From Hydrangea macrophylla (taxonomy: Eukaryota; Streptophyta; Magnoliopsida; Cornales; Hydrangeaceae): DNA of 64,000 nucleotides. The first letter of the stretch is position 1. Each line of letters starts with the position of its first letter. Where the stretch lies: positions 31,120,001 through 31,184,000 of the forward strand of contig CM066988.1 of the NCBI GenBank assembly GCA_033977485.1. Direction: 5' to 3'. Positions 45,201 through 55,424 of the stretch are shown here, piece by piece. Below the pieces are notes generated by a model, which saw only the letters and a list, made by a program, of their open reading frames with translations, was not told the origin of the DNA and ran no database searches. Position numbers and translations under genes: made by a program.

Positions 45201-45309
45201 TAAACCATCTAGGGAAATGCAACGACGTCTCAACCCTAATATGAAAGAAGTGGTTATGAAGGAAGTGATAAAACTCTTAGATGCCGGTATTATACCCGAT
45301 CTCCGATAG
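42226..45309 (+). CDS. Athila gag-protease with the first part of RT (ends at a frameshift)
   Basis: An open frame of 1,027 codons from the ATG at 42,226. The capsid domain is at about residues 165-275 (KDKAKYWLQSLEPNSIRTWD, FLQKFFPITRTNQIRKS). The zinc knuckle is C358-X2-C361-X4-H366-X4-C371 (CQLCSDSSHSTLAC). A Q/P-rich and then charged linker (about 400-610) follows, then KINIPLLDAIKQIPPYAKFL (634-653). The retropepsin starts at D711 (LLDLGASVNLIP) and ends IILGRPFL-like. The start of RT is MHRINLEENAKPSREMQRRL (about 985-1004). The frame shifts at about 45,290, where RT should continue, consistent with loss of one TA from a TATATA run. Gag and protease look intact; RT is cut. Confidence 0.93.
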   Translation: MFGTRSTKPELNPLNLELERILRGFRSSTQASRAWLMLDDESTPEPSSSFELEIRSTRNRLRKTKTIKIEPILMTDFGQNRNNGNNRNEGDNPNIPPPPPLKDYFTPTAYTPPSCIALPEVTAAHFEIKSSTIALLPSFHGRVKEDPYNHLGEFQGICATLKIQNLTDDELKMRLFPFSLKDKAKYWLQSLEPNSIRTWDELQTAFLQKFFPITRTNQIRKSITNFTMQDGETLYDTWEQFKELLRSCPHHQIPKWQLVQVFYEGLIPAVRNTVDAICAGTFLHKSADEAWKIFETLSENSMHQAVSIRPEGHLLPNPKREAKVESNHSYEIQELNRKMDQLMMMGRMQGPPYSTEVCQLCSDSSHSTLACPSASQFPKFVEQHINAVQQFQRPNYNPTGYKPNTTWGPHPNLSWNFNSEKPYSKPDTTNFPNAYEPQSNQYQPPPNQQSQYQQPPFRANPPRDKTFEESVLASLKTLEAQSQSQSQLVNSHTQSIAKLESQMGQLANTLNRRNEGKLPSQPVQNPKGQYEVTLASDQVNAVSTRTTERPEEVVPPPEARKDKDKEKERGEKDENSTLVSKDVNPLISNKTSKIASPSDYVPRMPIPPSGEAPAHFTKKSTKPEDILEIFREVKINIPLLDAIKQIPPYAKFLKDLCTQKRKSRNHLSKKVFLTEKVSSLFTTNTLKYKDPGTPTIACHIRDKYIHRALLDLGASVNLIPYSVYEHLGLGELKPTAATLQLADRSIKVPRGVVEDVLVKVDKCYYPVDFIVLDTEPVLDASKQVPVILGRPFLATANSIINCRTGVMDITFGNMTVRLNVFNASNQPYRDDEEADCYAIDLIDELVEEAAPFMLTKEALEACLSHFNFNDFNIDTNIEDVNTLLESANTTNALPWKPKIEALPPLAHEPALPSIQCSPTLELKPLPDSLKYAFLGTNATLPIIIASNLTEIQEVQLIKVLGNHKKAIGWTVADLKGIDPSVCMHRINLEENAKPSREMQRRLNPNMKEVVMKEVIKLLDAGIIPDLR

Positions 45310-46645
45310 TAATTGGGTCAGCCCTACTCAGGTTGTCCCAAAGAAATCAGGTATTACGGTTGTACCCAACGAAAAAGGAGTCCTTATACCAACCCGTTAA
45401 ACTACCGGTTGGCGGGTTTGCATTGACTATAGAAAACTTAACTCGATGACGCGTAAGGACCACTTCCCCCTTCCATTTATTGATCAAATCCTTGAACGTC
45501 TGTCCGGTCAGAGCTATTATTGTTTCTTAGATGGATACTCTGGTTACAACCAGGTGCCCGTTTACCCCGATGACCAACAAAAGACAACGTTCACTTGCCC
45601 TTTTGGAACCTTTGCTTACCGACGTATGCCGTTTGGCTTGTGCAATGCACCGGCAACCTTTCAACGGTGTATGATGGCAATTTTTTCAGACATGGTTGAG
45701 AAATTTCTCGAGGAATTTATGGACGATTTCTCCGTTTTCGGACCTACATTCGATGAATGCCTCCAAAATCTGACAAAAGTCCTCGCCCGGTGCGAGGAAG
45801 CAAATTTGGTATTAAGTTGGGAGAAGAGCCATTTCATGGTTCAAGAGGGAATAGTCTTGGGTCACGTTGTTTCTAAGAGAGGTATAGAGGTTGATAAAGC
45901 GAAAGTCGAGTTAATAGACAAACTTCCACCGCCTTCATCCATTCGTCAGATCTGCTCCTTTCTAGGTCATGCGGGTTTTTATAGGCGATTTATCAAAGAC
46001 TTTAGTAAAATTTCACGCCCCTTGTGCAACCTGCTTGCCAAGGATGTTCCTTTTGTCTTTGACAATGACTGCCTGAAGGCTTTTGAAACGTTACATACCT
46101 TACTATCCACGGCTCCGGTAATCCAGTCCCCTGATTGGTCATTACCGTTTGAATTAATGTGTGATGCTTTCGACTATGCCGTAGGAGCGGTTTTGGGACA
46201 AAAAGTGAATAAAATCCCTCATGTGATCTATTATGCAAGTAAAACACTAAATGATGCGCAATTGAACTACACAATAACTGAAAAAGAATTACTTGCGGTT
46301 GTGTTTGCCCTCGACAAATTCCGTTCTTATTTATTGGGTTCAAAAGTCATCGTTTATACTGATCATGCGGCATTGCGTCATTTGCTAAATAAGAAAGAAA
46401 CGAAACCTAGGTTAATCCGATGGATTTTACTCCTTCAAGAGTTTAACTATGAAATACGGGATAAAAAGGGTTCTGAAAACGTTGTAGCTGACCACTTGTC
46501 ACGAATTCTTATAGAATCAAACGATATTACCGCTCTAAAGGATTCATTTCCAGACGAGCAATTACTCGCGTTATCTACCGTAAAACGTCCATGGTTCAGT
46601 GACATCGTCAATTTCTTAGCTACGGGATTTATCCCGCCTACGTGA
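45310..46645 (+). pseudogene. Athila reverse transcriptase-RNase H (frame broken)
   Basis: After the frameshift the protein resumes one frame over (SNWVSPTQVVPKKSGITVV) and meets TAA at 45,398-45,400. It is then open from 45,401 to TGA at 46,643-46,645. RT motifs are [43 protein letters not shown] and the catalytic FMDDFSVFG. The connection domain is [20 protein letters not shown]. RNase H shows [44 protein letters not shown] and VVADHLSR, with all four acidic residues in place. The motifs are well kept, so decay is recent. Confidence 0.93.
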
Positions 46646-47890
46646 TCTCGTTTAGATAAAGATCGATTCTTCTCTCAAATTAAACATTACTATTGGAACG
46701 ACCCACTGTTGTTTAAACACTGTTCTGATCAAATTATACGACGTTGTGTTCCGGAGAGTGAATTCAAATCCATATTAAAGTTTTGTCATTCTCTAGAATG
46801 CGGAGGTCACTTTGGTGGCCGTCGTACGGCCGCTAAAGTCCTCCAAAGTGGGTTATATTGGCCAACATTGTTTAAGGACGCACATGAATTCTGTCAGAAC
46901 TGCGTACGTTGCCAACAAACAGGGAACATGTCACATCGTGATGCGATGCCCATGACCCCAATCCTTATTATAGAAATATTTGACGTTTGGGGCATCGACT
47001 TTATGGGTCCGTTTCTCTCGTCTTGTGGTTTCGAATACATTTTAGTCGCGGTCGACTATGTTTCTAAGTGGGTGGAGGCAGTGGCGACGAGAACCAACGA
47101 CCATAAAGTTGTGGTTTCTTTTATTAAAGATAATATATTTTGTCGATTCGGCACGCCACGAGCGATTATAAGCGACGGGGGTAAACACTTCTGTAATCGT
47201 TACTTCGAAGCCCTAGTCCGAAAATATTCTGTCACCCACAAAGTAGGAACCGCATACCATCCACAAACCCAAGGCCAAGTTGAAGTGTCTAATAGGGAGG
47301 TCAAAAGTATATTAGAAAAAACAGTACGTCTAGACCGTAAAGATTGGTCACAACGACTGACCGATGCGCTTTGGGCTTATCGTACAGCGTTTAAAACCCC
47401 TATTGGGATGTCTCCTTACCGACTATTGTTTGGAAAAGCGTGCCACCTACCGGTGGAACTCGAACATCGATCCTATTGGGCCGTAAAAATGTTTAACCAA
47501 GATATAAAAGCGGCGGGATGTCATCGTAAACTTCAATTGCAAGAGCTTGAAGAATTGAGAAACGAGGCGTACGAGAATTCAAGAATCTATAAAGAACGAT
47601 CTAAAGCTTTCCACGATAAGATGATTATAAGAAAGAATTTTGAGGTCGGACAACGCGTCTGGTTGTTCAATTCAAAATTAAGATTATTCCCGGGAAAGCT
47701 ACAGTCCCGATGGGACGGTCCGTTCACTATAACGCAAGTGTTCCTGCATGGAGCGATCGAAATCCAAGATATGAACGGTGGAACACCGTTTAAAGTAAAT
47801 GGCCAACGGCTTAAGCCGTATCGAACCGAGGAAACAGAAGAAAGAGAAATCGAATCTATAGACCTGGTAGACCCGGTCTATCTCGACTGA
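46646..47890 (+). pseudogene. Athila integrase (open, but cut off from RT by a stop)
   Basis: In frame with RT-RNase H but separated by the TGA at 46,643. The zinc region ([19 protein letters not shown]) is followed by the catalytic core D-X58-D-X35-E (D in WGIDFMGP, D in [11 protein letters not shown] in [12 protein letters not shown]). Then come the Athila signature [20 protein letters not shown] and the GPF tail ([31 protein letters not shown]). It ends with TGA at 47,888-47,890. No internal disruption; the DDE triad is complete. Confidence 0.9.
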
Positions 47891-48094
47891 GTACGTGCAT
47901 CGGTCGAGCTAGCGACGTAAAACTTAGCGCTTCTTGGGAGGCAACCCAAGCATTAGTGAGAATTTTCTTTAATTTTGTACACTATTTAGCAGTTTTTGGC
48001 CAATGTCTGAGTTTGTAAACACCCAAAAGATGAAAATTTTCAATTTTAGAACATTTATATAAGAAAATAGAAAAGAAAAAATGAGAAATAAACA
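47891..48094 (+). other. Spacer after integrase
   Basis: No gene; AT-rich. Confidence 0.5.
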
Positions 48095-48478
48095 TCTCGC
48101 GCGCGCGGCCCGCTCCCGCGGGGTATCGCTCGAGCGGACCGCTCGCGCGAGATATCCCCTTAGCTAGAAATTTTTGAAAGTCTTTCATAGGGCCTCAGTT
48201 TCTTCTCGCACCAGAAATCGCGCGAGCGAATCCATCGCTGGAGCGGTCCGCTCGAGCGGATTTGTGCCTTAAGATTTTTAAAAAATTTACAAAAAGAAGA
48301 ATCCTCAGTTTCTTCTCGCGCCAGAAATCGCGCCCGCGAGACTCTTGCTGGAGCGGTCCGCTCGGGCGGACTCTACACTTGGACAATTTTGAATTAAAAC
48401 AGAAATCAAGCCTCAGTTTCCCCTCGCGGAGGGACTCGCGCGCGCGAGGGTCGCTCGCGCGATCCGCTCGCGCGAGGT
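48095..48478 (+). repeat. Post-pol GC-rich palindromic tandem repeat
   Basis: Four tandem units of roughly 90-115 bp. Each has a TCAGTTTCTTCTCGC-like start (weak in the first unit), a GCGCGAGCG word and a GAGCGGTCCGCTCGAGCGG palindrome, separated by AT-rich spacer. The fourth unit contains TCGCTCGCGCGATCCGCTCG, identical to a stretch of the LTR cluster at 40,499-40,634. Confidence 0.85.
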
Positions 48479-48487
48479 TGCCATCCC

Positions 48488-48494
48488 TATAAAT
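48488..48494 (+). promoter_or_regulatory. Candidate internal promoter (TATA box)
   Basis: TATAAAT in CATCCCTATAAATGCAGGG starts 10 bp after the palindromic repeat. About 30 bp downstream begins a pyrimidine-rich leader (CTCAGTCTTTCCCTCTCTCC), a typical plant start-site context. It would serve the post-pol ORFs. Positional inference; no expression data. Confidence 0.45.
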
Positions 48495-50528
48495 GCAGGG
48501 CTGTGCCCTAATTTCTCAGTCTTTCCCTCTCTCCCTGCGTACTCCTCTCACTCTCTCACGATTCTCTCTCTCTCTTCCCTCCACCACAAACTACCACGAA
48601 CCACCATACACGCCGCCGCCCATCATCACCGGACCACCACCACATCAAGCCGCCGCCGCCGCTACACCGCCGCCGCTATTTGTGATTACACAGTAACCCC
48701 CCCCCCCCCTTTCCTCTGCTCGTGGTATACATACAGGTATATATATATGTATATACATCCATGGGTCTATATTCTATACACATAGATCCATATATATACA
48801 TGTAGTTACACACATGGATGCACACATAATTAAACACTGATTCAATCTTAGGGATGAATTTCGGGGTTGATTTGAAACCCTAAGTTTTTGAATCACTGAT
48901 TAATTTTAGGGTTTGAATTTAGGGATTTCTAACCCTTTCTTTCTATACATATATATACGAATATTAGCTCTCACACCCAACCATAGAATCTTGACTCGCC
49001 CAAACCCTAAATTCAGAGTCCATATATATATATAGATACAGAGGAGCACACACGAATTTCTTTATACGGAATACATATTATACAATCTGTTTGAATGCTT
49101 CCAATTAGGGTTTGTGACATAGGGTTTGTGGATTAATTTGACTTCAATGTGTGGGCTAAATTTTTGCTACTATGGTTTGGGTTAAGAATGAGCATGTTAT
49201 GCAGACCTATAGAAACACAATCCTCTATAGACCACCACTTTTCGCACACAGAAACATTAAATCCACACAACATGGTACACCCATACATGTATGTGTGGTG
49301 TGATTGATTGAAGCTCATAACTGAATGCACATCCTAGCACTTCATCAATTGTTATTCCTATTAATCTTGAATACCCCAGTATGAATGTGAATAAGTTCCC
49401 GACCTGATCATAGAAGCTGGCCCCTTTCTAATTGGAGAATAGTTAACGCACGTTCAAACTCATCTAAAACAAACCTATGACCTTTTAGTACAGGCTTGTA
49501 ATCCACACTTAATGGTGTTGTTATGTGCCTTCATGTGAGTATTGAATTTGGGTATGAGTATTGGGAGAATTTCAGTGACCACATGTTTATAAACTCTGAA
49601 TCCTAATTTTTTTTTACATAGGTACGTACTTATATGCAGATCCACACATGCATTGACTTATTGACTCACATCTCTTCATACACACCAATTTCTACATGGA
49701 TGATGATAATGCATTGCTTAAATGCTAGGGTTATGTTTTGGAATTAACATTATATGTGGTCGATTTAAGAATCAAACAAGGGATTCGGTGCGTGCTTGAA
49801 TCGAGAACACATACGTCACATACATAGGAACAATTAGATCTGCAAGAATTTTATTACACGTGAACGACACTCTAATCTTTGTTTACATAACCAAGCACGA
49901 CTTGCGGATTCTCACACATAAACATTCACATAACCTGACAATGCAAGTGAAAAGCAATCATAAAGGGATCAAAGTATTGTGTTCATTGTTCTTAGCTGTG
50001 TTCACATTCTAATGAATACGTCGACGTTAGTTTTAAATGTTCATTCATTAAATCAGAAAGCTTATACTAGAGCTCCAATGGTAGTTACGTTGTTTCCATT
50101 CACATGCTTTACACATTTGCACTCGTATTCTCATCTTTTATGCAAGAAGCGTATTCCTAAAATTGAATGTGAATCCGAGTGTGTCCATAATTCATATTTC
50201 TAACTGGATTTCGACGTTGAAATGATTTAATTTAATGAGTTTTGGCGTCACATTGCCGTATTAACCCAACTTGTGACCGTCCTACTAAACATTCAAATTG
50301 TGGTGTTCAACATAAGTGTCACTTATCTATTTCCTTACTTACATTGCTCTTTAACACGCAGCAAGTACCCCGTGACTTGCCGCAATGTGTGTGCCCTTGT
50401 CGGGACAGTGGGTGGGAAGGGATCGGCTCTTCTCACAGTTGCTGGGTGTTCCCCTGTGAACCCCAATTTCTTTTGAACTGTTGAATATATGTTGATTGTG
50501 TCCCTTGCCGGGATTGTTTTTCTTGCAG
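48495..50528 (+). other. Leader-like exon and probable intron upstream of the post-pol ORF
   Basis: 48,515-48,690 is CT-rich, then CCG/CCA-rich, like a plant 5'UTR. It contains a 67-codon Pro-rich frame (ATG 48,493) with no protein support. From 48,700 to 50,528 the DNA is AT-rich and noncoding. A donor candidate ATACAG|GTATATAT is near 48,737 and a strong acceptor GTTTTTCTTGCAG ends at 50,528. The arrangement suggests a spliced leader removing about 1.8 kb. A 13-nt C run is at about 48,697. Confidence 0.4.
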
Positions 50529-50637
50529 GTGACCCCTTCCCCCTATCCCTTTCTTTTTCTTTTTCTGGGCATATTCCTATTTTAAAGCCTACATTTTCAA
50601 ATTTTTCTAAAAAAATTCGTACCTTTCTTCTACAAAT

Positions 50638-51933
50638 ATGACCAAAAGAACCGTACGATCCGCTTCTTCTTCACAACCGCCGCAGAAAAAAGCCAAAGGA
50701 AAAGAAAAACAGACTGACCCACCTCCACCACCTCCCCCAGACGACCCTAATCCAAACGAATTAGGTCCCAAGTACGCTACCCGCGGCCTCAATTACGAGG
50801 CCGCTATAGATGCTGAGTACTTCGCGTCTAATAAAGACACGTAGTGGGGCCATAGTAACCTAGCTGCCCGAAAGCTGGCCCCACAGCTCTATTTTAGAAA
50901 CCCAGACCTAATTAGTTATCCCCGCTTCGTCCGCCTCTTCTACCAAAACCTCCGCTACCATAAACAATCTCTAAGCTAGCACGCCTTTTTGTCCACCACC
51001 ATAGATGGCCACGACATTACCCTCAACCCAGACAACATCGCTGAAATCCTTCAACTCCCCTCCCACTCATACCAAGTTCCCAAATTAACCGTCCTCAATA
51101 AAGCCCACTCCTTCATTCATATCATTCAGGACATGTGTGGCGGCCGCTCTGGTTCGGGCCAATCTATTCGACGATCGCATATGCCCCGCCAGATGTGGTT
51201 CGTCGACCATGTCTTTAAACGAAACCTGTACCCCCTTGGTCATGAGCAAGAACGGACCAAGGAAATTCACCATGCCCTCCACGCTGTTTACCGCAGCGAT
51301 TGGTTTCACCCTGGCTTGATTATTATGGAGGGCATGCGTCTTGCGGCTCATGCCATTGACCACTCCCTTGATTCTAAACTTCTTCTGCCCTATCCTCGCA
51401 CTATCACCGCTATTCTCCAGGCTAAGGCCTTTCCTATTCCTGCCGATGAGCCTATTGACGCACATATTCCAGAGTTCGCTTCCGCTGATTGAAAGCTGAG
51501 TTTGGATCGACTAGACCTGGAGGTTAAGAGAGCCCGAGAGTAGGCCCAGGCCCGTCGTGAGCAGGCAGCCCAGCGTCCACCCCCTCCTGAGGATTCCCCG
51601 TACGCTTGGACGTATGGGGATGTGTGCGCTTTCCGAGGTGAGATGCTGTGCTTGCAGTCCTACATGAGGTCCTTTTTCCAGCTTCATCATCCTGATCAGC
51701 TAGAGGACATTCTTGCTCAGGGAGAGGCAGCTTATCAGTCCGCGTTTCCGCGACAGGCGCAGCAGGTGGCTGAGGAGGGAGTTGAGGAGCAGGGGGAGGT
51801 ACAGGGTGAGGAGGAGACTGGGGATGCTGGTGATGATGACGATGGGAGTGACGGTGATGGGGATGGTGATGGTACTACGGGGCAGGGGAGTACTGGGTTG
51901 GAGTTGGTTTTGATTGAGGGTGGTGAGGACTGA
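50638..51933 (+). pseudogene. Athila post-pol ORF 1 ('putative plant transposon protein' type)
   Basis: One frame of 432 codons from the ATG at 50,638 (MTKRTVRSASSSQPPQKKAK). It is interrupted by TAG 50,842-50,844, TAG 50,977-50,979, TGA 51,490-51,492 and TAG 51,541-51,543, with no frameshift. After a basic, Pro-rich N-terminus come YPRFVRLFYQNLRYHKQSL and TTIDGHDITLNPDNIAEILQ, the arrangement of the conserved domain in Athila's extra ORF. FVDHVFKRNLYPLGHEQERT and an LIIMEGMRLAAHAIDH helix follow. The C-terminus is acidic (DDDDGSDGDGDGDG). No signal peptide or membrane segment is evident, so an envelope role is not supported here. Function unknown. Confidence 0.65.
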
Positions 51934-52628
51934 GTAGGTTTTGGTTGGGGGGATTAGACATTTATTTATTTATTTATTTTTTTATGTATTTGGATGGGGA
52001 GATTCATACATTTTCAGACATTGTGGGCCTGTATATTATTTATTCCTATTTTGCTTTCACTTTTTGTTTTCTCCTTCTTTTATTTATTAGGATTTTACTG
52101 TACCCGGCTTCGACCGGTTTAGATTATTTCCTCCTATTTTATTTCCTTTGGGTCTGTAAATAATTTATTTTGCGCTTTTCTTGTGTTTTGTGGTTTGCTA
52201 TATGTCTGGAGCATAGTCATTTCACTGATCTTATTGTCATGTAATGCTTATGATGCTTTACTTCATTACTTATCACAACTTCACAAGCAGTCAGTCAGCA
52301 ATTAGTAATTATCAAATGTCCATTGCACGCTAACAGGAATTGCTTAGACTCATGTTTGGGGAAAATTATGCTGAAATGTCCATTAACTATTCCGAAGAAT
52401 TAATTAAAAGTGAATATGATTTAATTTTGATCTATATGATTCCACATTAACCTATTCACTACGTTGACTCTCAGCGCATGTAACTGCTTAATAATTTAGG
52501 TTCTAACATTCAAGTGTCGATCATTTTTGGTATATATTATTATAATCCTGAATGTCACCTATGTCTTTCATGACTAATAACTTGCGCTAATTATACTTCA
52601 GTTGTGACGTTTTTTTTTTATGTTTCAG
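51934..52628 (+). other. AT-rich spacer, possible second intron
   Basis: No gene. It ends in a strong splice-acceptor sequence TTTTTTTTTATGTTTCAG at 52,628, 66 bp before the ATG of the next ORF. Confidence 0.4.
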
Positions 52629-52694
52629 GACATATCGCTATCACATATACATATAGTACCAAAAATCCTCATTTCTCCGTATCATCTTTTCACT

Positions 52695-53453
52695 ATGGAT
52701 CATCCTATTTCCTCTCCTACTTCCCCTGATAGGTCTTCTAGTCAGTCGAGTTACTATTCTGACTCCAGCTCATCTTCTGATACTCCTATACTTAGTCTTA
52801 GGCTAGCCAAACCTGACGGCCCGGTCGGTCGTCCCGGCTGGTGTCGTCGTCGTCCTCGTAGGCCCATTCTTAGCTATTCTGATTCTTCTGACGAGGATGA
52901 CCTGTTTGACGATGACCCTACTTTTCTTGATGGGCCTTATGGCGCTCCCCCTACATCTTCCGAGTCGTCTTCGTCTGAATCGGCCGATTCCTCGACCGAT
53001 GATGACAATGCGAGTGTTGTCTTAGGATTCGCTGATATTTCTTTATCTGACCCTGTTGAGTCTAGTGTGCTTTCACCTGAGGTTACCTATCCATATAGGA
53101 ACCTACCTGATTATGTGCCGGACGTTGTTCGACAACGTCCGGGTCACCCTGACTGGTCTCCTGAGGACGTTGCTTCGATATTCGCGCCGTAGTTCGGTCC
53201 TAAGGATGATAGGGTGGATTTGGGTCCGAGTGTCATTGAGGGGATTGAGGAGGGTCAGAGTCTGGATTTACATGATGATTTTGATGTGGTAGGACCATCG
53301 TTCGACCCTGCAGAGCATCCAGAGTGGGAGCTTGTGGATTGGTACTTTAGATCTGCCGTACAGCCTCCGGCCGGCATTTTTCTTGGAGTGGATGTCCTGG
53401 TGATCTTCTATGCGGACTGCATCCATGTCATTGTCATGTTCCCCTCTGCATAG
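52695..53453 (+). pseudogene. Athila post-pol ORF 2, Ser/Asp-rich, unknown
   Basis: The ATG at 52,695 begins MDHPISSPTSPDRSSSQSSY. The frame runs to 53,453 with one stop (TAG 53,190-53,192). The protein is low-complexity: Ser-rich, then SDEDDLFDDDP, SSESSSSESADSSTDDD and a Pro-rich part (RNLPDYVPDVVRQRPGHPDW). After the stop it continues acidic (LDLHDDFDVVGPSFDPAEHP) and ends with a hydrophobic stretch FLGVDVLVIFYADCIHVIVM. I recognise no domain. It may be a second extra ORF, or a second exon of ORF 1 after splicing at 52,628. Confidence 0.5.
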
Positions 53454-55410
53454 GGACATGCAGTGATTTGGTTTGGGGGGAGTATATGAATATTTCATTT
53501 TAGTGTTTTTTGTTTCGTTTTATTCGTATAGTTTTCGTACTTCCGTTTACTTTTATTCGTTATTTCATTCATTTGTTATGTTAGTTTTTTTTAATTTTTT
53601 TAATTCATTGTAAACATAATAAAAAAAAAAACAAAATAAAAATAGAAGTATAAGAATAGTAGAGAAACAAACATTGTAGTAGTTCTATAAATAAATGAAA
53701 TAAGTTTCTTAATACTGTTCAATATTGCATTCCTTTTGATTATAATTAGATTTCGTTGAAATTTTGAGAATTAAGAGAGTATATAATCGGATGTCTATTG
53801 AAGTTATGAGAATAAGTCTTGAGAATTGTATATCCTTAGAATCATTGTGTTATATCTTATACTTGCATATCTTGTTGCACTGCACGTAGTTATATAGATA
53901 CATATTAACATTGAACTGTAATATAACTTGGATTTCTAAATAGTAAAAAGTGTGGAGACTAAACCCGGTGAGCTTTAGAGCCTATTATTCTTTGTGAGAG
54001 TTTAAAATTTATCGAATCTCTTTGACACATCGCACTATCTCGTTGATTGGTCTCATTATTTCTTCATTTTGATTGAAAGTCGAGTGAGTATTAGAATTAC
54101 CATGTTAAAAAAAAAAAATTTCCTTTTATATTATAACATTGAAAAATCATGTAACCTTAGAAAATGACACTAGGCCATCTGTTCTAATAACCCTTTTTGA
54201 CCTTTGGCCTACCCATTATAAAATTATTTTTTTATATCCCTTGTTAACCCATTTGAGCCGTTTTAAACAAGCCATTTCTTTGTTCACCTATTATCCTACC
54301 CACTCCGATATGGAGTTTGCCATTATTGAATATTACCTACCCTATGTCCAAAAGTAGTTAGAGAATAGTTTGCATAAAGAAATTGGGCTATTAAACGACT
54401 AGAGAAAAAAATATGATGTATGGAGTAGTAAAAGAAAAGGAGAAAAAAAAAATAATAATAATAATAATAAAAAAAAAAAAAACAAATATAGTTGTTGAAA
54501 AAAGGGATATGATTCTCTTGAAGAAGATAAAGAAAAGAAAAAAAAAAGTGATATAACTAGTCGTTGTAGTAAAGCCCTTGCGTTACACGTTAAGGCTATT
54601 CCTAGGTACTTACGGACATTTTGAATCCCTTTTACCTTTCTCTTCTAAGCCTTAACCCTTGACCAACGTTACAACCCGTATAAAGTCCTAGTTGATTCTA
54701 TGGGAACATGATTTGGATATGTGACCGATAAGGAAAAGGAAGTAAAAGCATGGTAGTAATGATATTTACTTGACAATCGATATCTATTCATGAGACTATT
54801 TTATTTCTGTCGTGTCGTACGTTGTTGAGAGTCATATGCGAATTTATTTGTTTTGTATAATAATTCCTTCTCGCAAATATCTAAATGAGTGCTTACACCT
54901 GTTCCAAAGTGATTTTATTTTAGAGTGTAATTAACAACGTGAGATTTGTAGTCAAAGCATCACTAATTAGCCATCTGATTTATGTTTCACGTTCATAGTT
55001 GCTGTGTATCCACTTGACTACTATTTCACACACATGCGAGTCTTCGATATATCCTATTGATTCTGGTGATATATGTTTTCGGATTATTTTTCATGGTGTA
55101 GGAGGGCATATGATTGTTTTACTCTTGATAATTTAAAAAAAAAGTTTCATTTGAGGTTGAGTTTATCGAAAAAGGATGTGACATTGAAATATTTAAAATT
55201 GTGAATAAAATTTTTACAAGTTAATAAAGATGGTTGTGGGTGACTTGTTGACGAGAACCCTCACGAGACTTCACTCGTCCGACTAGGGACACCTAGAGGT
55301 TTAAAAGGCTTGTTGCACAGGCTAAGTGCAATTGTTATCCATACGAAAATGGAGTAGGAATTTTATTATTTGTAGTTTTATTTTCTTTTTGCTCGAGGAC
55401 TAGCAAAATG
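53454..55410 (+). other. 3' untranslated region of the Athila element
   Basis: About 2 kb of noncoding AT-rich DNA with A-rich and AAT-repeat runs (about 54,450-54,490). No gene. Confidence 0.5.
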
Positions 55411-55424
55411 TAGGTTTGGGGGTG
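55411..55424 (+). other. Polypurine tract
   Basis: TAGGTTTGGGGGTG directly before the 3' LTR. G-rich with a T interruption, as often seen in Athila. Confidence 0.7.

Noticed and set aside
48493..48696. Pro-rich 67-codon protein
   Set aside because: Lies in a leader-like CT/CCG-rich region; composition alone explains the frame.
50842..51543. Programmed stop-codon readthrough of the post-pol ORF
   Set aside because: Four stops of two kinds with no shared downstream context; simple decay is more likely.
50638..53453. Envelope glycoprotein
   Set aside because: No signal peptide, no convincing membrane anchor pattern and no cleavage-site features; only one short hydrophobic stretch near the end of ORF 2.
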